A DNA stretch of 64,000 nt from Bifidobacterium tissieri (GCF_002259645.1 NZ_MWWV01000002.1:154980-218979); one strand, 5' to 3'. Shown: positions 35,431 through 45,050, counted from the stretch's first letter. The notes: generated by a model not told the origin, from the sequence alone. Numbers and translations are program-made.

Positions 35431-35474
35431 CGCGCAGCGCAATCGAACGCCGCAACACCAGCCGGACCGTGTTA

Positions 35475-37583
35475 CTACCCGACCGTGTTGCCGTAGATCT
35501 CGGCCTGCAGGTTCTTGCGGGCAGCCTCCTGCTTGGTGATCTCGCCAAGCAGTCGGAACTTCTCCTCCCCCTCCGGCAGCAGATTCATGCGGCGCTTCCA
35601 CATGGCGATCCTGCGCATGCACGCCATATCGAGCAGACGCACGAGCAGCTCCGAGGCATACTGACGCTCGGCCTCGCTGGCCGGACGCAACGGATTCGCG
35701 GCACCGTTGGCCTGTGGGTCGATCGGACCGTCCGAGCCCGCCACACCTCCCGCGGCGGCACCGGAGCCACCCTTGTCCAGATTCGGCAGCGGCAGCGGCA
35801 TCACGGCAAGCTCGTTGACCACCTGTTCGAGCATCGGTCCCGTGGCCTTTGACAGGTTGTGCAGCCACAGCCCCTGTGGCGTATCGTCCGACGGCAGTCC
35901 ACCGGCGGCCTCCAACGCCTGATACAGCGACCGGAACACCGGCGTGATGAAGCTCTCCTCATCCAGCCGTGAGAACAGGTCGCGGTTCACCGCGCGCGGC
36001 ACCTGAATCAGAATCCCCATGAACTGCTGTTCGCAGATGAACACCGAATCGTCCACCCGGTAGTATCCCTGCGCCAAGGCGTCCTGATGCTCGATGCGTC
36101 GACGTCGCGCCGGACTGATCGTGCCGCGATCCTCACCGTAGTCATTGCCGAACCGGTCACCGTTGCCGCCATTGCCGTACCGGTTGTTGCGCGGCGCATA
36201 CGCGTCCTCGTCGCGCACATGCTGCCGACGACGGGCCGTCTGCACCTCACGGATCATCACGTCCAGATCCACGCCGATGCGACGGGCCGTCTTGCGCGCA
36301 TAGATATCGACAAGGGAACGGTCGCGAATCTGCGCGATGATCGGCGCCACGGCCTTCACCGCACCCATCTGTCCGGTCGTGTACTCGATGCCGAACTGGT
36401 CGATCGCCGCGTTGATCACGAAGTCATACAGTGGCGACGCGTTCTCCACCAGCGTGCGCACGGCCTTGTCCCCCCGCTGGATACGCAGATCGCACGGATC
36501 AAGATTGTTGTCGGCCACGGCCACGAACGTCTGCGACAGGAACGCGCCGTCAAGACCGAACGCGTGCAACGCCGCCTTCTGCCCGGCCGCGTCGCCATCG
36601 AACGTGAACACCACGCGCGACGTGTGATTCCTACCCGGTCCGATCAGCTGCAATGCGCCGAGCTTGTCGTCGGAGATCAGTCGCCGCACGATCTTCGCAT
36701 GCTCATTGCCGAACGCCGTGCCGCACGTCGCCACCGCCGTATCCACACCGGCCAGATGACAGGCCATCACGTCGGTATATCCCTCGACGATCACCACCTG
36801 ACGCTTCTTCACAATGTTCGCCTTGGCCAGATCCAGGCCGTACAGCACATGATTCTTGTGATACAACGTGGTGTCGGGCGTATTGATGTACTTCGCCTGA
36901 ATCGTGTCGTCATCGAACAGCTTGCGCGCGCCGAAACCAAGCGTACGACCCGTGGCATCACGGATCGGCCACGTCACGCGACCGCGGAAATAGTCGTATA
37001 CGCCACGCTGGCCCTGACGGGCGAGGCCGGCGTCAAGCATCTCCTGCTGCGTAAACCCCTTGGATGCGAGATGACGGACCAGGTTATCCCAGCCCTGCGG
37101 CGCGTATCCGCAGCCGAAGCGCTCACAGTCGGCCTGTGAGAAATTACGGCCGGCGAGCAGCTTGCGTGCGGCGAGCGCCTCCTTGCTCATGATCTGGGAG
37201 ACGAAGAACCTCTGCGCGGCCTCGTTGGCCTCGAGCAGTCGGGATCGTTTGGAGCCCTGACGCTGCTGCGGCTGGTTGGAGTCGTAATGCAGTTCGATGT
37301 GGTATTTGTCGGCGAGGATCTCCACGGCGTCGGCGAATCCGACGTTTTCGGACTGCTCCACGTATTTGAACACGTCGCCGCCCAGACCGCATCCGAAGCA
37401 GTGCCACGCGCCGAGTCCGGGGCGCACGGAGAAGCTCGGCGTCTTCTCGTCGTGGAACGGGCACAGGCCCATGAATGTGCCGGAACCCGACGGCTTCAGC
37501 GTGACGTCGGCGGAGACGATGTCGTACAGGTCGGCTGCGGCTCGTACTTTCTCAATGTCTTCTTTCAGAATCAAACCCGGCAT
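35475..37583 (-). CDS. dnaG: DNA primase
   Basis: 702 residues. CHC2 zinc finger (C-P-F-H-D-E-K-T-P-S-F…C-F-G-C-G) at about 41-65, the RNAP-basic region R-V-T-W-P-I-R-D near 178-185, and the TOPRIM core with V-I-V-E-G-Y-T-D-V and T-F-D-G-D-A-A-G-Q. Makes RNA primers with DnaB. The C-terminal about 250 residues hold an Asn/Gly/Arg-rich linker and the helicase-binding region. There is no Shine-Dalgarno; a TAGACT -10-like hexamer lies 8 bases upstream of the ATG, so the transcript may be leaderless. Confidence 0.97.
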   Translation of the reverse strand: MPGLILKEDIEKVRAAADLYDIVSADVTLKPSGSGTFMGLCPFHDEKTPSFSVRPGLGAWHCFGCGLGGDVFKYVEQSENVGFADAVEILADKYHIELHYDSNQPQQRQGSKRSRLLEANEAAQRFFVSQIMSKEALAARKLLAGRNFSQADCERFGCGYAPQGWDNLVRHLASKGFTQQEMLDAGLARQGQRGVYDYFRGRVTWPIRDATGRTLGFGARKLFDDDTIQAKYINTPDTTLYHKNHVLYGLDLAKANIVKKRQVVIVEGYTDVMACHLAGVDTAVATCGTAFGNEHAKIVRRLISDDKLGALQLIGPGRNHTSRVVFTFDGDAAGQKAALHAFGLDGAFLSQTFVAVADNNLDPCDLRIQRGDKAVRTLVENASPLYDFVINAAIDQFGIEYTTGQMGAVKAVAPIIAQIRDRSLVDIYARKTARRIGVDLDVMIREVQTARRRQHVRDEDAYAPRNNRYGNGGNGDRFGNDYGEDRGTISPARRRRIEHQDALAQGYYRVDDSVFICEQQFMGILIQVPRAVNRDLFSRLDEESFITPVFRSLYQALEAAGGLPSDDTPQGLWLHNLSKATGPMLEQVVNELAVMPLPLPNLDKGGSGAAAGGVAGSDGPIDPQANGAANPLRPASEAERQYASELLVRLLDMACMRRIAMWKRRMNLLPEGEEKFRLLGEITKQEAARKNLQAEIYGNTVG

Positions 37584-37629
37584 AACGCTTCAGTCTACGC
37601 GGAGGTCGGGTCGGATGAGTCGGCATGAC

Positions 37630-37812
37630 CGGGTGCGACGGTCGACGTCCGATAGGCGGTCGGCATGACCACTGGACCTTCGACCATCGCACCCGACCAT
37701 CGCACTAGGAATGCCGTAACGAGAATGCCGTAACGAGAATGCCGTAACGAGAATGCCGTAACGAGAATGCCGTAACGGCACTGGCCGGTTGATGCTGCAG
37801 CAGACTACAGCA
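37630..37812. repeat. Tandem 14-bp repeats and inverted repeat between dnaG and alr
   Basis: GAATGCCGTAACGA is repeated five times head to tail at 37709-37778, the last copy differing in its final base. To the left, GGGTGCGACGGTCGA (about 37630-37644) and TCGACCATCGCACCC (about 37680-37694) form an inverted repeat with one mismatch, and CCGACCATCGCAC repeats directly after it. To the right, CAGCAGACTA is duplicated at about 37798-37817 and reaches into the end of alr. Confidence 0.85.
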
Positions 37813-37814
37813 GA

Positions 37815-39173
37815 CTACAGCAACGACGCCGGATCGAGCTTGACCAGATCCTCGGCCGGCAGCACCTCGGCGGCGTTGAGATACAGGCGCGGAATGCGGT
37901 TGCGCAGGCAGGTGAAGATCTCGTAGCTGATCGTGCCGGCGGCGCGCGCCCAGTCGTCGGCGGTGGGCTCGCCGTTCGCCTCGCCACGGCCGGGGCCGAA
38001 CAGCACCACGGTGTCGCCCTCGTGGACGTTGAGCTCCTCGCACTTGCCGTGCAGGTCGATCATGAACTGGTCCATGCACACGCGGCCGGACACATGGTAG
38101 ACCTTGGGGCCTTCGGACGTCATCACGCGCACCGGACCACCGTCCTTCTGCACGTGCTTGGCGCCCTGCATGTCGAATCCGGATGCGGAGCGGTGGATGC
38201 CGTCCGCGTAGCCGAGCGGCACGATCGCGGTGGACGTGTCGTCGGGGGTCAGGTAGGTGCGGCCGTAGGAGATGCCGTGGCCGGCCTCCACATGCTTGAC
38301 CGTGCCAAGCTGCGCCTGCAGCGTCATGGCCGGCTTGAGATCCCACGTGGAGGGGGTGCCCATGGCCGGGTCCGGCTCGTAACCGTACAGGCCGATGCCG
38401 GGGCGGGTGAGTTCGAAGTGGATCTCAGGGCGGTCGAGCGTGGCCGCCGTGTTGGCGAGATGACGGATCTCGGGGGCGATGCCGGCCTTCTCCATGCGCG
38501 CGGTGAACGCGTTGAAATGCTCGATCTGACGGTCGGTGGACGCCACGAATTCGGGGACGTCGGGCGAGTCGGCCACGGCGAGGTGACTCCACTGGCCCAC
38601 GATCTGGAACACGCCCTCATGCGCGAGCTCCACGAACCGCTTGAGGGCCGCGTCGAACGTCTCCTCGGTGAAGCCGTTGCGGCCGAATCCGGAGTCGACC
38701 TTCACATGCACGCGGGCGGGCTTGCCGACCGCGCGCGCGGCCTCGGCGGCGGCCTCGATGCCGGCCATGGAGCCGATGGAGATGTCGATGTCGTTGTCGA
38801 TGAGCTTGCCGAACGGCACGTTGCGGCCGTTGTACACCCAGGTGAGAATACGGCAACGGTCCGGTCCGATGCCCGCCTGACGCAGCAGCAGCGCCTCATG
38901 CGACTGCGCGGTGCCGAGCCATGTGGCACCGCCGGCGAGCGCGGCGAGCGCGGCGGGAATCAGTCCATGTCCGTAGGCGTCGGCCTTGACCACGCCCATC
39001 ACCGCGGTTCCGGATTCCGGCCCTCCGACCACGTCGACCAGGTGGCGCATATTGTCACGCAATGCCTTGAGATCGACGATGCACTGCGCGGGGTACTGCT
39101 CGCATGCCCGCGCATAGTTGTTCCGTCCGGTTTCCGATGAGAAAGCCCATTCGGGCGCTGCACTCAATGTCAT
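37815..39173 (-). CDS. alr: Alanine racemase
   Basis: 452 residues from the ATG at 39173; an ATG at 39221 adds 16 residues and cannot be excluded. PLP-lysine motif V-V-K-A-D-A-Y-G-H-G near 63-72, and the second catalytic Tyr in G-I-S-Y-G-R-T-Y near 300. Supplies D-alanine for peptidoglycan. Longer than the usual about 370 residues, with extra sequence at the N-terminus and in surface loops. The 5' end lies just upstream of the ABC ATPase gene's 3' end, same strand. Confidence 0.95.
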   Translation of the reverse strand: MTLSAAPEWAFSSETGRNNYARACEQYPAQCIVDLKALRDNMRHLVDVVGGPESGTAVMGVVKADAYGHGLIPAALAALAGGATWLGTAQSHEALLLRQAGIGPDRCRILTWVYNGRNVPFGKLIDNDIDISIGSMAGIEAAAEAARAVGKPARVHVKVDSGFGRNGFTEETFDAALKRFVELAHEGVFQIVGQWSHLAVADSPDVPEFVASTDRQIEHFNAFTARMEKAGIAPEIRHLANTAATLDRPEIHFELTRPGIGLYGYEPDPAMGTPSTWDLKPAMTLQAQLGTVKHVEAGHGISYGRTYLTPDDTSTAIVPLGYADGIHRSASGFDMQGAKHVQKDGGPVRVMTSEGPKVYHVSGRVCMDQFMIDLHGKCEELNVHEGDTVVLFGPGRGEANGEPTADDWARAAGTISYEIFTCLRNRIPRLYLNAAEVLPAEDLVKLDPASLL

Positions 39174-39270
39174 GTGCCCTATTGTGGCCCGGCTATGCGA
39201 CGGATCAGCGACGTGTGTCATTTTCCTTTGATTTTCTTGACATTCACGCCGGCTTTATCGCCGTTCGCTA

Positions 39271-40119
39271 TCACCGCTCACTGTTGTTGCCTGCCTTCAT
39301 GCGTTCGTAGCGCTCGCGGATCAGATCGTTGTAATGGTCGACGGCGTCGTTGGGCGCGCCGTCGAAGACCACGCGATGTTCGTCGAGCACGAGCACGCGG
39401 TCGATGGCGTAGATCGGATCGGTCACCAGGGTCAGGTCATGCGTGGCGAAGACGACCTGTCGATCGTAGCTGAACAAGGCGCGGGCCACGTTGCGGGTGG
39501 CGGGTTCGTCGAGGCCCTTGGTCGGCTCGTCGGCCACGATGGCGGCCGGGCTGATGGCGAGCGCGCTGACGATGGCGAGCAGATGGCGTTTCTCGCTGTC
39601 GAGCGCGTCGGCCTTCTGACGGGCGTGGGCGGTCAGGCCGAAGTGGGCGAACAGTGCGCCGATGGTCTCGTTGCGCATGGCATCGGGCATCTTACGCTTC
39701 TTCAGCGGCGCGTCCAGGGCTTCCGAGATGTTCTCCGCCATGTAGTAGCTGTTGGGGATCTCCTCACGGCGCACGATGCCGATGATGTCCTTGAGCGCCT
39801 TGGCGTCGGATTTGTGCGACGGATCGTAGGCGGTGTCCTGCCCGTCGACGGGCTCGTCGTTGTCGTCGAGGATGTGCCGGACCACGCTCACGGTTCCGGA
39901 TGCGGGCGTCATCGCACCGTCGATGAGCTTGAGCAGCGTGGATTTGCCGGCACCGTTGAGGCCGATCACAGCGACGCGTTTTTCGGAGATGGTCAGCGTG
40001 GTGGGTTCGAGTCCGATTCGACCGTCGTCATATACAGCTTTCGCATCGTTGAGCACGAACGAGAGCGACCGTCTGCGCGTGTCGATCTCCTTGCGTGTGA
40101 ACATATCCAGCAATCCCAT
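39271..40119 (-). CDS. ECF/ABC-type ATPase with degenerate signature motif
   Basis: 282 residues. Walker A G-L-N-G-A-G-K-S-T near 54-62, Walker B A-A-I-V-A-D-E-P-T-K-G-L-D and switch F-A-T-H-D are intact, but the L-S-G-G-Q signature is replaced by L-D-S-E-K-R, and the Q-loop Gln is not found (G-I-V-R-R-E-E-I-P). Otherwise it resembles the ATPases of energy-coupling-factor vitamin or cobalt transporters. No T or S component is adjacent. Without the signature Ser and Gly it may work only as the inactive half of a heterodimer. Confidence 0.8.
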   Translation of the reverse strand: MGLLDMFTRKEIDTRRRSLSFVLNDAKAVYDDGRIGLEPTTLTISEKRVAVIGLNGAGKSTLLKLIDGAMTPASGTVSVVRHILDDNDEPVDGQDTAYDPSHKSDAKALKDIIGIVRREEIPNSYYMAENISEALDAPLKKRKMPDAMRNETIGALFAHFGLTAHARQKADALDSEKRHLLAIVSALAISPAAIVADEPTKGLDEPATRNVARALFSYDRQVVFATHDLTLVTDPIYAIDRVLVLDEHRVVFDGAPNDAVDHYNDLIRERYERMKAGNNSER

Positions 40120-40379
40120 GGGTTCCTCCTCGTCGTTCCCGTGAATCGACTCGCGGTTTCCATACTAGCCCGGCCGTGTCGGGCCGGCGGGATTGGTCCG
40201 ACTCGCCGGGCGACGGTAATTCAAGAAAGCGGCGTGTCGTTATCGTGAAGATCAGTGCCCACTGTCCTATAATTTGAGATTTTTTGCTGTTTTCAGACAT
40301 CCGAAACATAAACGCGCATGTTATGCCCGTATGATGTGAGAGTTTCGTAATTATGAATTATTGAATACGAGAGGGAATC

Positions 40380-41969
40380 ATGAGCAGCAGTCTTCTGCGC
40401 AAAAAGGACGTGGCGACCATCGTCGCCGAGTCCACCCCGCTGAAACGTACGATGAAAACCTTCGACCTGACGATGCTGGGCATCGGTGCGATCATCGGCA
40501 CCGGCATCTTCGTGCTCACCGGCAAGGGTGCGCTTACCGCGGGTCCGGCGCTGGCGGTGTCGTTCCTGCTGGCCGCCATCTGCTGTGGTTTCGCCGGACT
40601 GTGCTACGCCGAGTTCGCATCCATGGCCCCCGTTTCGGGATCCGCCTACTCGTACGCCTATCTGGCGTTCGGTGAACTCGTGGCGTTCATCATCGGCTGG
40701 AATCTGATTCTGGAATACGCCCTGCAGGCGGCCACCGTGTCGGCCGGATGGGCGGGATATTTCAACAAGCTGCTGGAAGGGTTCGGCCTGCATCTGCCGG
40801 TGGAGCTCACCGCCGCGTACGGCACCACGCCGGGCGTGACCACGTACTTCAACCTGCCAGGCTTCGTGATCGTGCTGATCATCACATGGGTGCTGTCGAT
40901 CGGCATCAACCAGACCAAGCGCGCCAACGACATCATGGTCATGATCAAGCTCGGCATCATCGTGCTGTTCATCATCTGCACCGTCTGGTACGTGAATCCC
41001 GCGAACTGGAAGCCGTTCTCCCCGTACGGCATCTACACGTTCCAGCCCGGTTCGACGCAGCCGTACGGCATCATTCCGGCCGCGTCGATCGTGTTCTTCA
41101 GCTTCATCGGATTCGACGCCGTCTCGTCCTCGGCCGAGGAGACCGTCAATCCGAACAAGACGCTGCCCCGCGGCATCCTGATCTCGCTGGCCATCTCCAC
41201 GGTGATCTACATCGTCATGACGCTGGTGATGACCGGCGTGGTGCCGTACCAGGAGTTCGCAAAGTTCATCGACGCTCCCGTGGCCGGCGTGATCCTGGCG
41301 ACCGGTCTCAACTGGCTGGCCGTGATCGTGAACCTCGGCGCACTGGTCGGTATGACCACCGTGATGCTTGTGCAGCTGTACGGCCAGTCCCGCATCTGTT
41401 ATGCGATGGCCCGCGACGGCCTGTTCCCCAAGCTGTTCGGCGAGGTGCACAAGAAGTACCTGACCCCGTTCAAGGGCACCTGGTTCTTCGGCATTCTCAC
41501 CGCCGTCGCCGGCGGCTTCATCAACATCAACATCCTGTTCGAGTTGGTGAACATCGGTACGCTGTCCGCGTTCATGATCGTGTCGGCCGGCGTGCTGTGG
41601 ATGCGCAAGACCCAGCCGAACGCACACCGCGGATTCAAGGCGCCGGGCGTGCCGTTCACGCCGATCCTGTCCATCATCTTCTGCCTGGTGTTCATCGCCG
41701 GTCTGAACTGGGAGACCTGGGTGCGATTCGCCATCTGGCTGGCGATCGGCCTGTGCGTGTACTTCGGCTTCAGCCGCAGGAACTCCAAGCTCGGTCAGGA
41801 GGCGCAGAAGAAGGCGCGTAAGGCCATCGACGCCGCCATCGCCAACCAGCAGCGCGAAGCGGTCGCCGCGGATACGACCGCGACCGCGGCTGCAAGCGTG
41901 TCCGAGGAAGCCGCCGAGGCCAAGGCCGAGACCGTGGTCAAGGAGGCTGAGGCCAAGGAGGTCAAGTAA
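40380..41969 (+). CDS. APC-superfamily cationic amino acid permease (YfnA-like)
   Basis: 529 residues, GAGAGGGAA before the ATG. About 12 to 14 membrane segments. The first carries the APC motif G-I-G-A-I-I-G-T-G-I-F-V near 32-43, and G-F-D-A-V-S-S-S-A-E-E segment six region near 243-253 is typical of the cationic amino acid transporter branch. The C-terminal about 60 residues are Ala/Glu/Lys-rich, helical and cytoplasmic. Single gene with its own terminator. Confidence 0.92.
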   Translation: MSSSLLRKKDVATIVAESTPLKRTMKTFDLTMLGIGAIIGTGIFVLTGKGALTAGPALAVSFLLAAICCGFAGLCYAEFASMAPVSGSAYSYAYLAFGELVAFIIGWNLILEYALQAATVSAGWAGYFNKLLEGFGLHLPVELTAAYGTTPGVTTYFNLPGFVIVLIITWVLSIGINQTKRANDIMVMIKLGIIVLFIICTVWYVNPANWKPFSPYGIYTFQPGSTQPYGIIPAASIVFFSFIGFDAVSSSAEETVNPNKTLPRGILISLAISTVIYIVMTLVMTGVVPYQEFAKFIDAPVAGVILATGLNWLAVIVNLGALVGMTTVMLVQLYGQSRICYAMARDGLFPKLFGEVHKKYLTPFKGTWFFGILTAVAGGFININILFELVNIGTLSAFMIVSAGVLWMRKTQPNAHRGFKAPGVPFTPILSIIFCLVFIAGLNWETWVRFAIWLAIGLCVYFGFSRRNSKLGQEAQKKARKAIDAAIANQQREAVAADTTATAAASVSEEAAEAKAETVVKEAEAKEVK

Positions 41970-42012
41970 GCGTAGGCGATCCCCCACACTCGCGATCGCG
42001 GATCAACGAAAA

Positions 42013-42043
42013 TGGGCTCCCCTCGAGCAACGAGGAGAGCCCA
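42013..42043 (+). terminator. Terminator after the amino acid permease
   Basis: TGGGCTCCCCTCG (42013-42025) pairs with CGAGGAGAGCCCA (42031-42043), one mismatch. It lies between the permease and the converging FadR-type gene. Confidence 0.65.
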
Positions 42044-42110
42044 TTCGCATATGTGGTGCAACGACGACCGGGACTGGCGGCCGGCAATCGGCGTCACACC
42101 GATCGCCGAT

Positions 42111-42899
42111 TCATCGATCGAGTTCGTCGGCAAGAATGGCGTCGATGGGACGGTAATGATCATCCACCGCCCTGCGGTAGGCGTCGGCATCGCCGGCGAG
42201 CGCGGCGTCGAGCATGTCACGATGCGCTTCGGCACTGTCCCTGAGCTGTGCGGACACCTGCAGTCCCAGACTGGGCAGCACGGCCATGTGCACCATCCAC
42301 AGACTGTCGGACAGCTGGCTGAGCACGGCGTTGTCGGCGTAGGCGAGCAGTCGGGAATGGAAGGCGATGTCCTCGTCGAGGAAGCTGTCGCCCTCATTGG
42401 CCCGCTGCATCATACGATCGGTGATCTCGACGAGTTCGGGCTGTTCGGTGCCCTTCAGCGCGGCGACGATCGGCTCGGCCACACCCTTGTCAAGTGAACG
42501 ACGGACCTGCACCACGTTGCGCAGCTCGCTGAAGTCCTGCTTGCTGGTGGCCTTGACCATGGCGCGGAACGCCAGCGTTTCGACGAGCGGTTCCAGGGAC
42601 AGGTCGCCGACGAACGTGCCCCTGCCGTGCACCACCTTGACGATGTGCAGCGCCTCGAGCTTGCGCACCGCTTCGCGGACGGACGAGCGCGATGCCTTGA
42701 CCGCCTGGCACAGTTCGGTTTCGGTGGGCAGACTGTCGCCGGGCACCAGCTTGTGGTTGATGATGTACGACTTGATCGCGTCCATGGTGATATCGCAGCG
42801 GCTCGGCTGCTGGGGGGTATCCGTATCGATCGGAGAACGATCCAGATAGGACATCGACGGTACGGAAACCACGAAATCACTGACCGGCGTGGACGGCAT
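42111..42899 (-). CDS. GntR/FadR-family regulator, probable sialic acid regulator
   Basis: 262 residues. The winged helix-turn-helix (I-I-N-H-K-L-V-P-G-D-S-L-P-T-E-T-E-L…S-R-S-S-V-R-E-A-V-R-K-L-E-A-L) lies at about 46-86, and the FCD ligand domain with D-E-D-I-A-F-H and the later H-R-D-M-L-D-A at about 172-240. Metal-binding Asp/His are in place. AAAGGA before the ATG. It is directly downstream of nagB, so it likely controls the nan genes through the CATCAGACGTCTGAT sites; this assignment is inference. Confidence 0.85.
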   Translation of the reverse strand: MPSTPVSDFVVSVPSMSYLDRSPIDTDTPQQPSRCDITMDAIKSYIINHKLVPGDSLPTETELCQAVKASRSSVREAVRKLEALHIVKVVHGRGTFVGDLSLEPLVETLAFRAMVKATSKQDFSELRNVVQVRRSLDKGVAEPIVAALKGTEQPELVEITDRMMQRANEGDSFLDEDIAFHSRLLAYADNAVLSQLSDSLWMVHMAVLPSLGLQVSAQLRDSAEAHRDMLDAALAGDADAYRRAVDDHYRPIDAILADELDR

Positions 42900-43039
42900 C
42901 TACGTTCCTTTCAGAATATGCATGATCATCGGCGTCGGTACGGACGCTGATATCGGCTACGTAATTGGAGTCGTGTCCCTCCAAACCGCTCCGGGACATG
43001 GTCAACGGCAACCACGGATACTCTTTTTATAGCACGGTT

Positions 43040-43129
43040 CCGGCGTCGAATCAGCGTAAAGGGTCGATTCGACGCCGGGGAATCATTGATTGCACCAGCG
43101 GATGTCACTATGTAGTAACCGACATCCGC
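43040..43129. terminator. Two hairpins between nagB and the regulator gene
   Basis: GCGGATGTC (43098-43106) pairs with GACATCCGC (43121-43129) just after nagB, and CCGGCGTCGAATC (43040-43052) pairs perfectly with GATTCGACGCCGG (43066-43078). They probably end the nan operon. A TATAAA on the minus strand at about 43026-43031 may belong to the regulator's promoter. Confidence 0.5.
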
Positions 43130-43136
43130 CGATCGA

Positions 43137-43925
43137 TCAGATGCCCTGCCAGGACGGCTTGTTCACGTAGACCCAGCGATAGTAGTCGGCGAGCCTGAGC
43201 TTGCCGGCCGCGGCCTCGTCCACGATGAACGTGGCATGCGGATGCAGCTGCAGCGCCGAGGCCGGGCACATGGCCGAAACGGGTCCTTCGATGCTGGCGG
43301 CCACGGCGTCGGCCTTGTTCTCTCCGAACGCGAGCAGCACCAGATGCCGGGCCTTCATGATCGTGCCGATGCCCTGCGTGATGCAGTGCGTGGGCACCTG
43401 GTTCATATCGCCGTCGAAGAAGCGGGCGTTGTCGACGCGCGTCTGCTGGGTAAGCGTCTTGATGCGCGTGCCGGATGCCAGAGAGCTGCCCGGCTCGTTG
43501 AATCCGATATGGCCGTCGGTACCCACGCCGAGGATCTGCACGTCGATGCCGCCGGCCTCCTCGATGGCGCGATCGTAGTCGGTGCCCGCGGTGGCGATGG
43601 TGTCCAGTGATCCGTTGGGTACATGCACATGCCTGGGATCAAGACCGAGTGGCTCCACCACGGTTCGTGTGATCACGCTCCGATAGGATTCCGGATGCTC
43701 GACCGGCAGTCCGGCGTACTCGTCGAGCGCGAATCCGCGCACGTGGGAGACGTCGAGGCCGCGGTCGCGCACTTCGAGCGCCAGATGTTCATAGGCCGTG
43801 AGCGGCGTGGATCCGGTGGCCAGGCCGAGCACCGCGAAGGGCTTGCGTTCGATGAGATCGGCGACGGCCTTGGCATATAGTGCGCCTGCCTCATCCTGGT
43901 TCTTGACGATGATGACTTCCGCCAT
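43137..43925 (-). CDS. nagB: Glucosamine-6-phosphate deaminase
   Basis: 262 residues, the usual length. Converts glucosamine-6-phosphate to fructose-6-phosphate and ammonia, the last step of sialic acid and amino-sugar breakdown. Motifs L-A-T-G-S-T-P (about 35-41), the catalytic Asp in F-A-L-D-E-Y (about 65-70), and G-V-G-T-D-G-H-I-G-F-N-E-P-G (about 136-149) are all present. AAAGGA before the ATG. Follows the lyase-like gene by 46 bases in the same operon. Confidence 0.96.
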   Translation of the reverse strand: MAEVIIVKNQDEAGALYAKAVADLIERKPFAVLGLATGSTPLTAYEHLALEVRDRGLDVSHVRGFALDEYAGLPVEHPESYRSVITRTVVEPLGLDPRHVHVPNGSLDTIATAGTDYDRAIEEAGGIDVQILGVGTDGHIGFNEPGSSLASGTRIKTLTQQTRVDNARFFDGDMNQVPTHCITQGIGTIMKARHLVLLAFGENKADAVAASIEGPVSAMCPASALQLHPHATFIVDEAAAGKLRLADYYRWVYVNKPSWQGI

Positions 43926-43971
43926 GGGAGATTCCTTTCAACGATCGTTGATGGTTCAGGGTTCAGATGGT

Positions 43972-44928
43972 TCAGTGCGTGGAGTTGGTGACGTCCTCGG
44001 GGGTGCGCACGGGTTCGAGTCCGCATTCGCGCAGCACGGCGGCCACGGCCGCCACGTTCTCGCCCTGCAGCGCCTGCACCGGATTGGGCATCTGGTTGGT
44101 GTCGAACACGCCGAGCAATGCCATGGCGGTCTTGAATGCACCCACGCCCGCACCGAATCCGGACACGCCGGACGTGACGGTGACGATGCGCATGAGTGCG
44201 GCGAGCTTGTCCTGTTCGGCGCGCACGGTGGCCCAGTCGCCGGCCTCGCACGCCTGCCACATGCGCACGTATCCGGTGCATTCCACGTTGCCCAGACCGG
44301 GAACGCTGCCGTCGGCACCGGCCATGTACGCGCCGTCGACCACGACCTCCTGACCGGTGAGCAGGGTGAGCGGATGGCCGGCCTTGTTGTTGTCATCCAC
44401 GAGGAAGCGGAAGGCCACGTCGTCGTTCGACGAATCCTTCACGCCGGTCAGCACGCCCTCGAGTCCGAGCCGTACCAGCAGGTCGCCGGGCAGTTTGACG
44501 TGCACGCAGACGGGGATGTCGTAGGCGAACAGCGGCAGGTCCACGGCCTGATGGATCAGGCGGAAGTGGTTCTCGATCTCCGGCAGGCCGCCGAGCGCGT
44601 AGAACGGCGCGGTGGCGACGATCGCGTCGGCACCGAGTTCCTTGGCGACCTTGGCGTGTTCGATCACACGGTTGGTTTCGGTGTCGATGCAGCCGACGAG
44701 CACGGGCACTCGTCCCGCCACGAATTCGATGGCGGCCTCGATGATCTCGCGACGACGACGGTCGGTGCTGAACGCGACCTCGCCGGAGGAGCCGAGGAAG
44801 AACAGGCCGTTGACGCCGGCGTCGATCAGTCGATCGATCGAACGTTTGAAGCTGGCACGGTCGAGTTCGCGCTCGGCGGTGAGCGGGGTGACGACGGGCG
44901 GGATGACGCCGCGGAAGGTGGTGGTCAT
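43972..44928 (-). CDS. DHDPS-family aldolase, probable N-acetylneuraminate lyase
   Basis: 318 residues of the dihydrodipicolinate synthase/NanA family. G-S-S-G-E (about 47-51) binds the keto-acid, Tyr in F-A-Y-D-I-P (about 138) assists, and the Schiff-base Lys is in G-V-K-D-S-S-N (about 166). The neighbours (NanE, NanK, NagB and an ABC importer) make cleavage of N-acetylneuraminate to pyruvate and N-acetylmannosamine the likely reaction. Sequence alone cannot exclude another keto-acid substrate. AAAGGA before the ATG. Confidence 0.85.
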   Translation of the reverse strand: MTTTFRGVIPPVVTPLTAERELDRASFKRSIDRLIDAGVNGLFFLGSSGEVAFSTDRRRREIIEAAIEFVAGRVPVLVGCIDTETNRVIEHAKVAKELGADAIVATAPFYALGGLPEIENHFRLIHQAVDLPLFAYDIPVCVHVKLPGDLLVRLGLEGVLTGVKDSSNDDVAFRFLVDDNNKAGHPLTLLTGQEVVVDGAYMAGADGSVPGLGNVECTGYVRMWQACEAGDWATVRAEQDKLAALMRIVTVTSGVSGFGAGVGAFKTAMALLGVFDTNQMPNPVQALQGENVAAVAAVLRECGLEPVRTPEDVTNSTH

Positions 44929-45001
44929 GGTTGGGTTTCCTTTGTTCTGTTGTGTTGTGCGATTGTGGTGATTGTGGCGGTATGAGGATGGTGTGACCGA
45001 T

Positions 45002-45036
45002 GGCCGGCGGCTGATTCAATCGGTCAGCCGCCGGCC
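45002..45036. terminator. Strong hairpin between transporter ATPase gene and lyase gene
   Basis: GGCCGGCGGCTGA (45002-45014) pairs perfectly with TCAGCCGCCGGCC (45024-45036), 15 bases after the transporter stop. It has no T run, so it may only reduce readthrough or stabilise the upstream mRNA. Confidence 0.55.
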
Positions 45037-45050
45037 GGTCGCGCATCCGG

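Noticed and set aside
44929..45050. nan operator before the lyase gene
   Set aside because: Only a strong hairpin is present; no CATCAGAC-like half-site was seen, so a separate regulated promoter is not supported.
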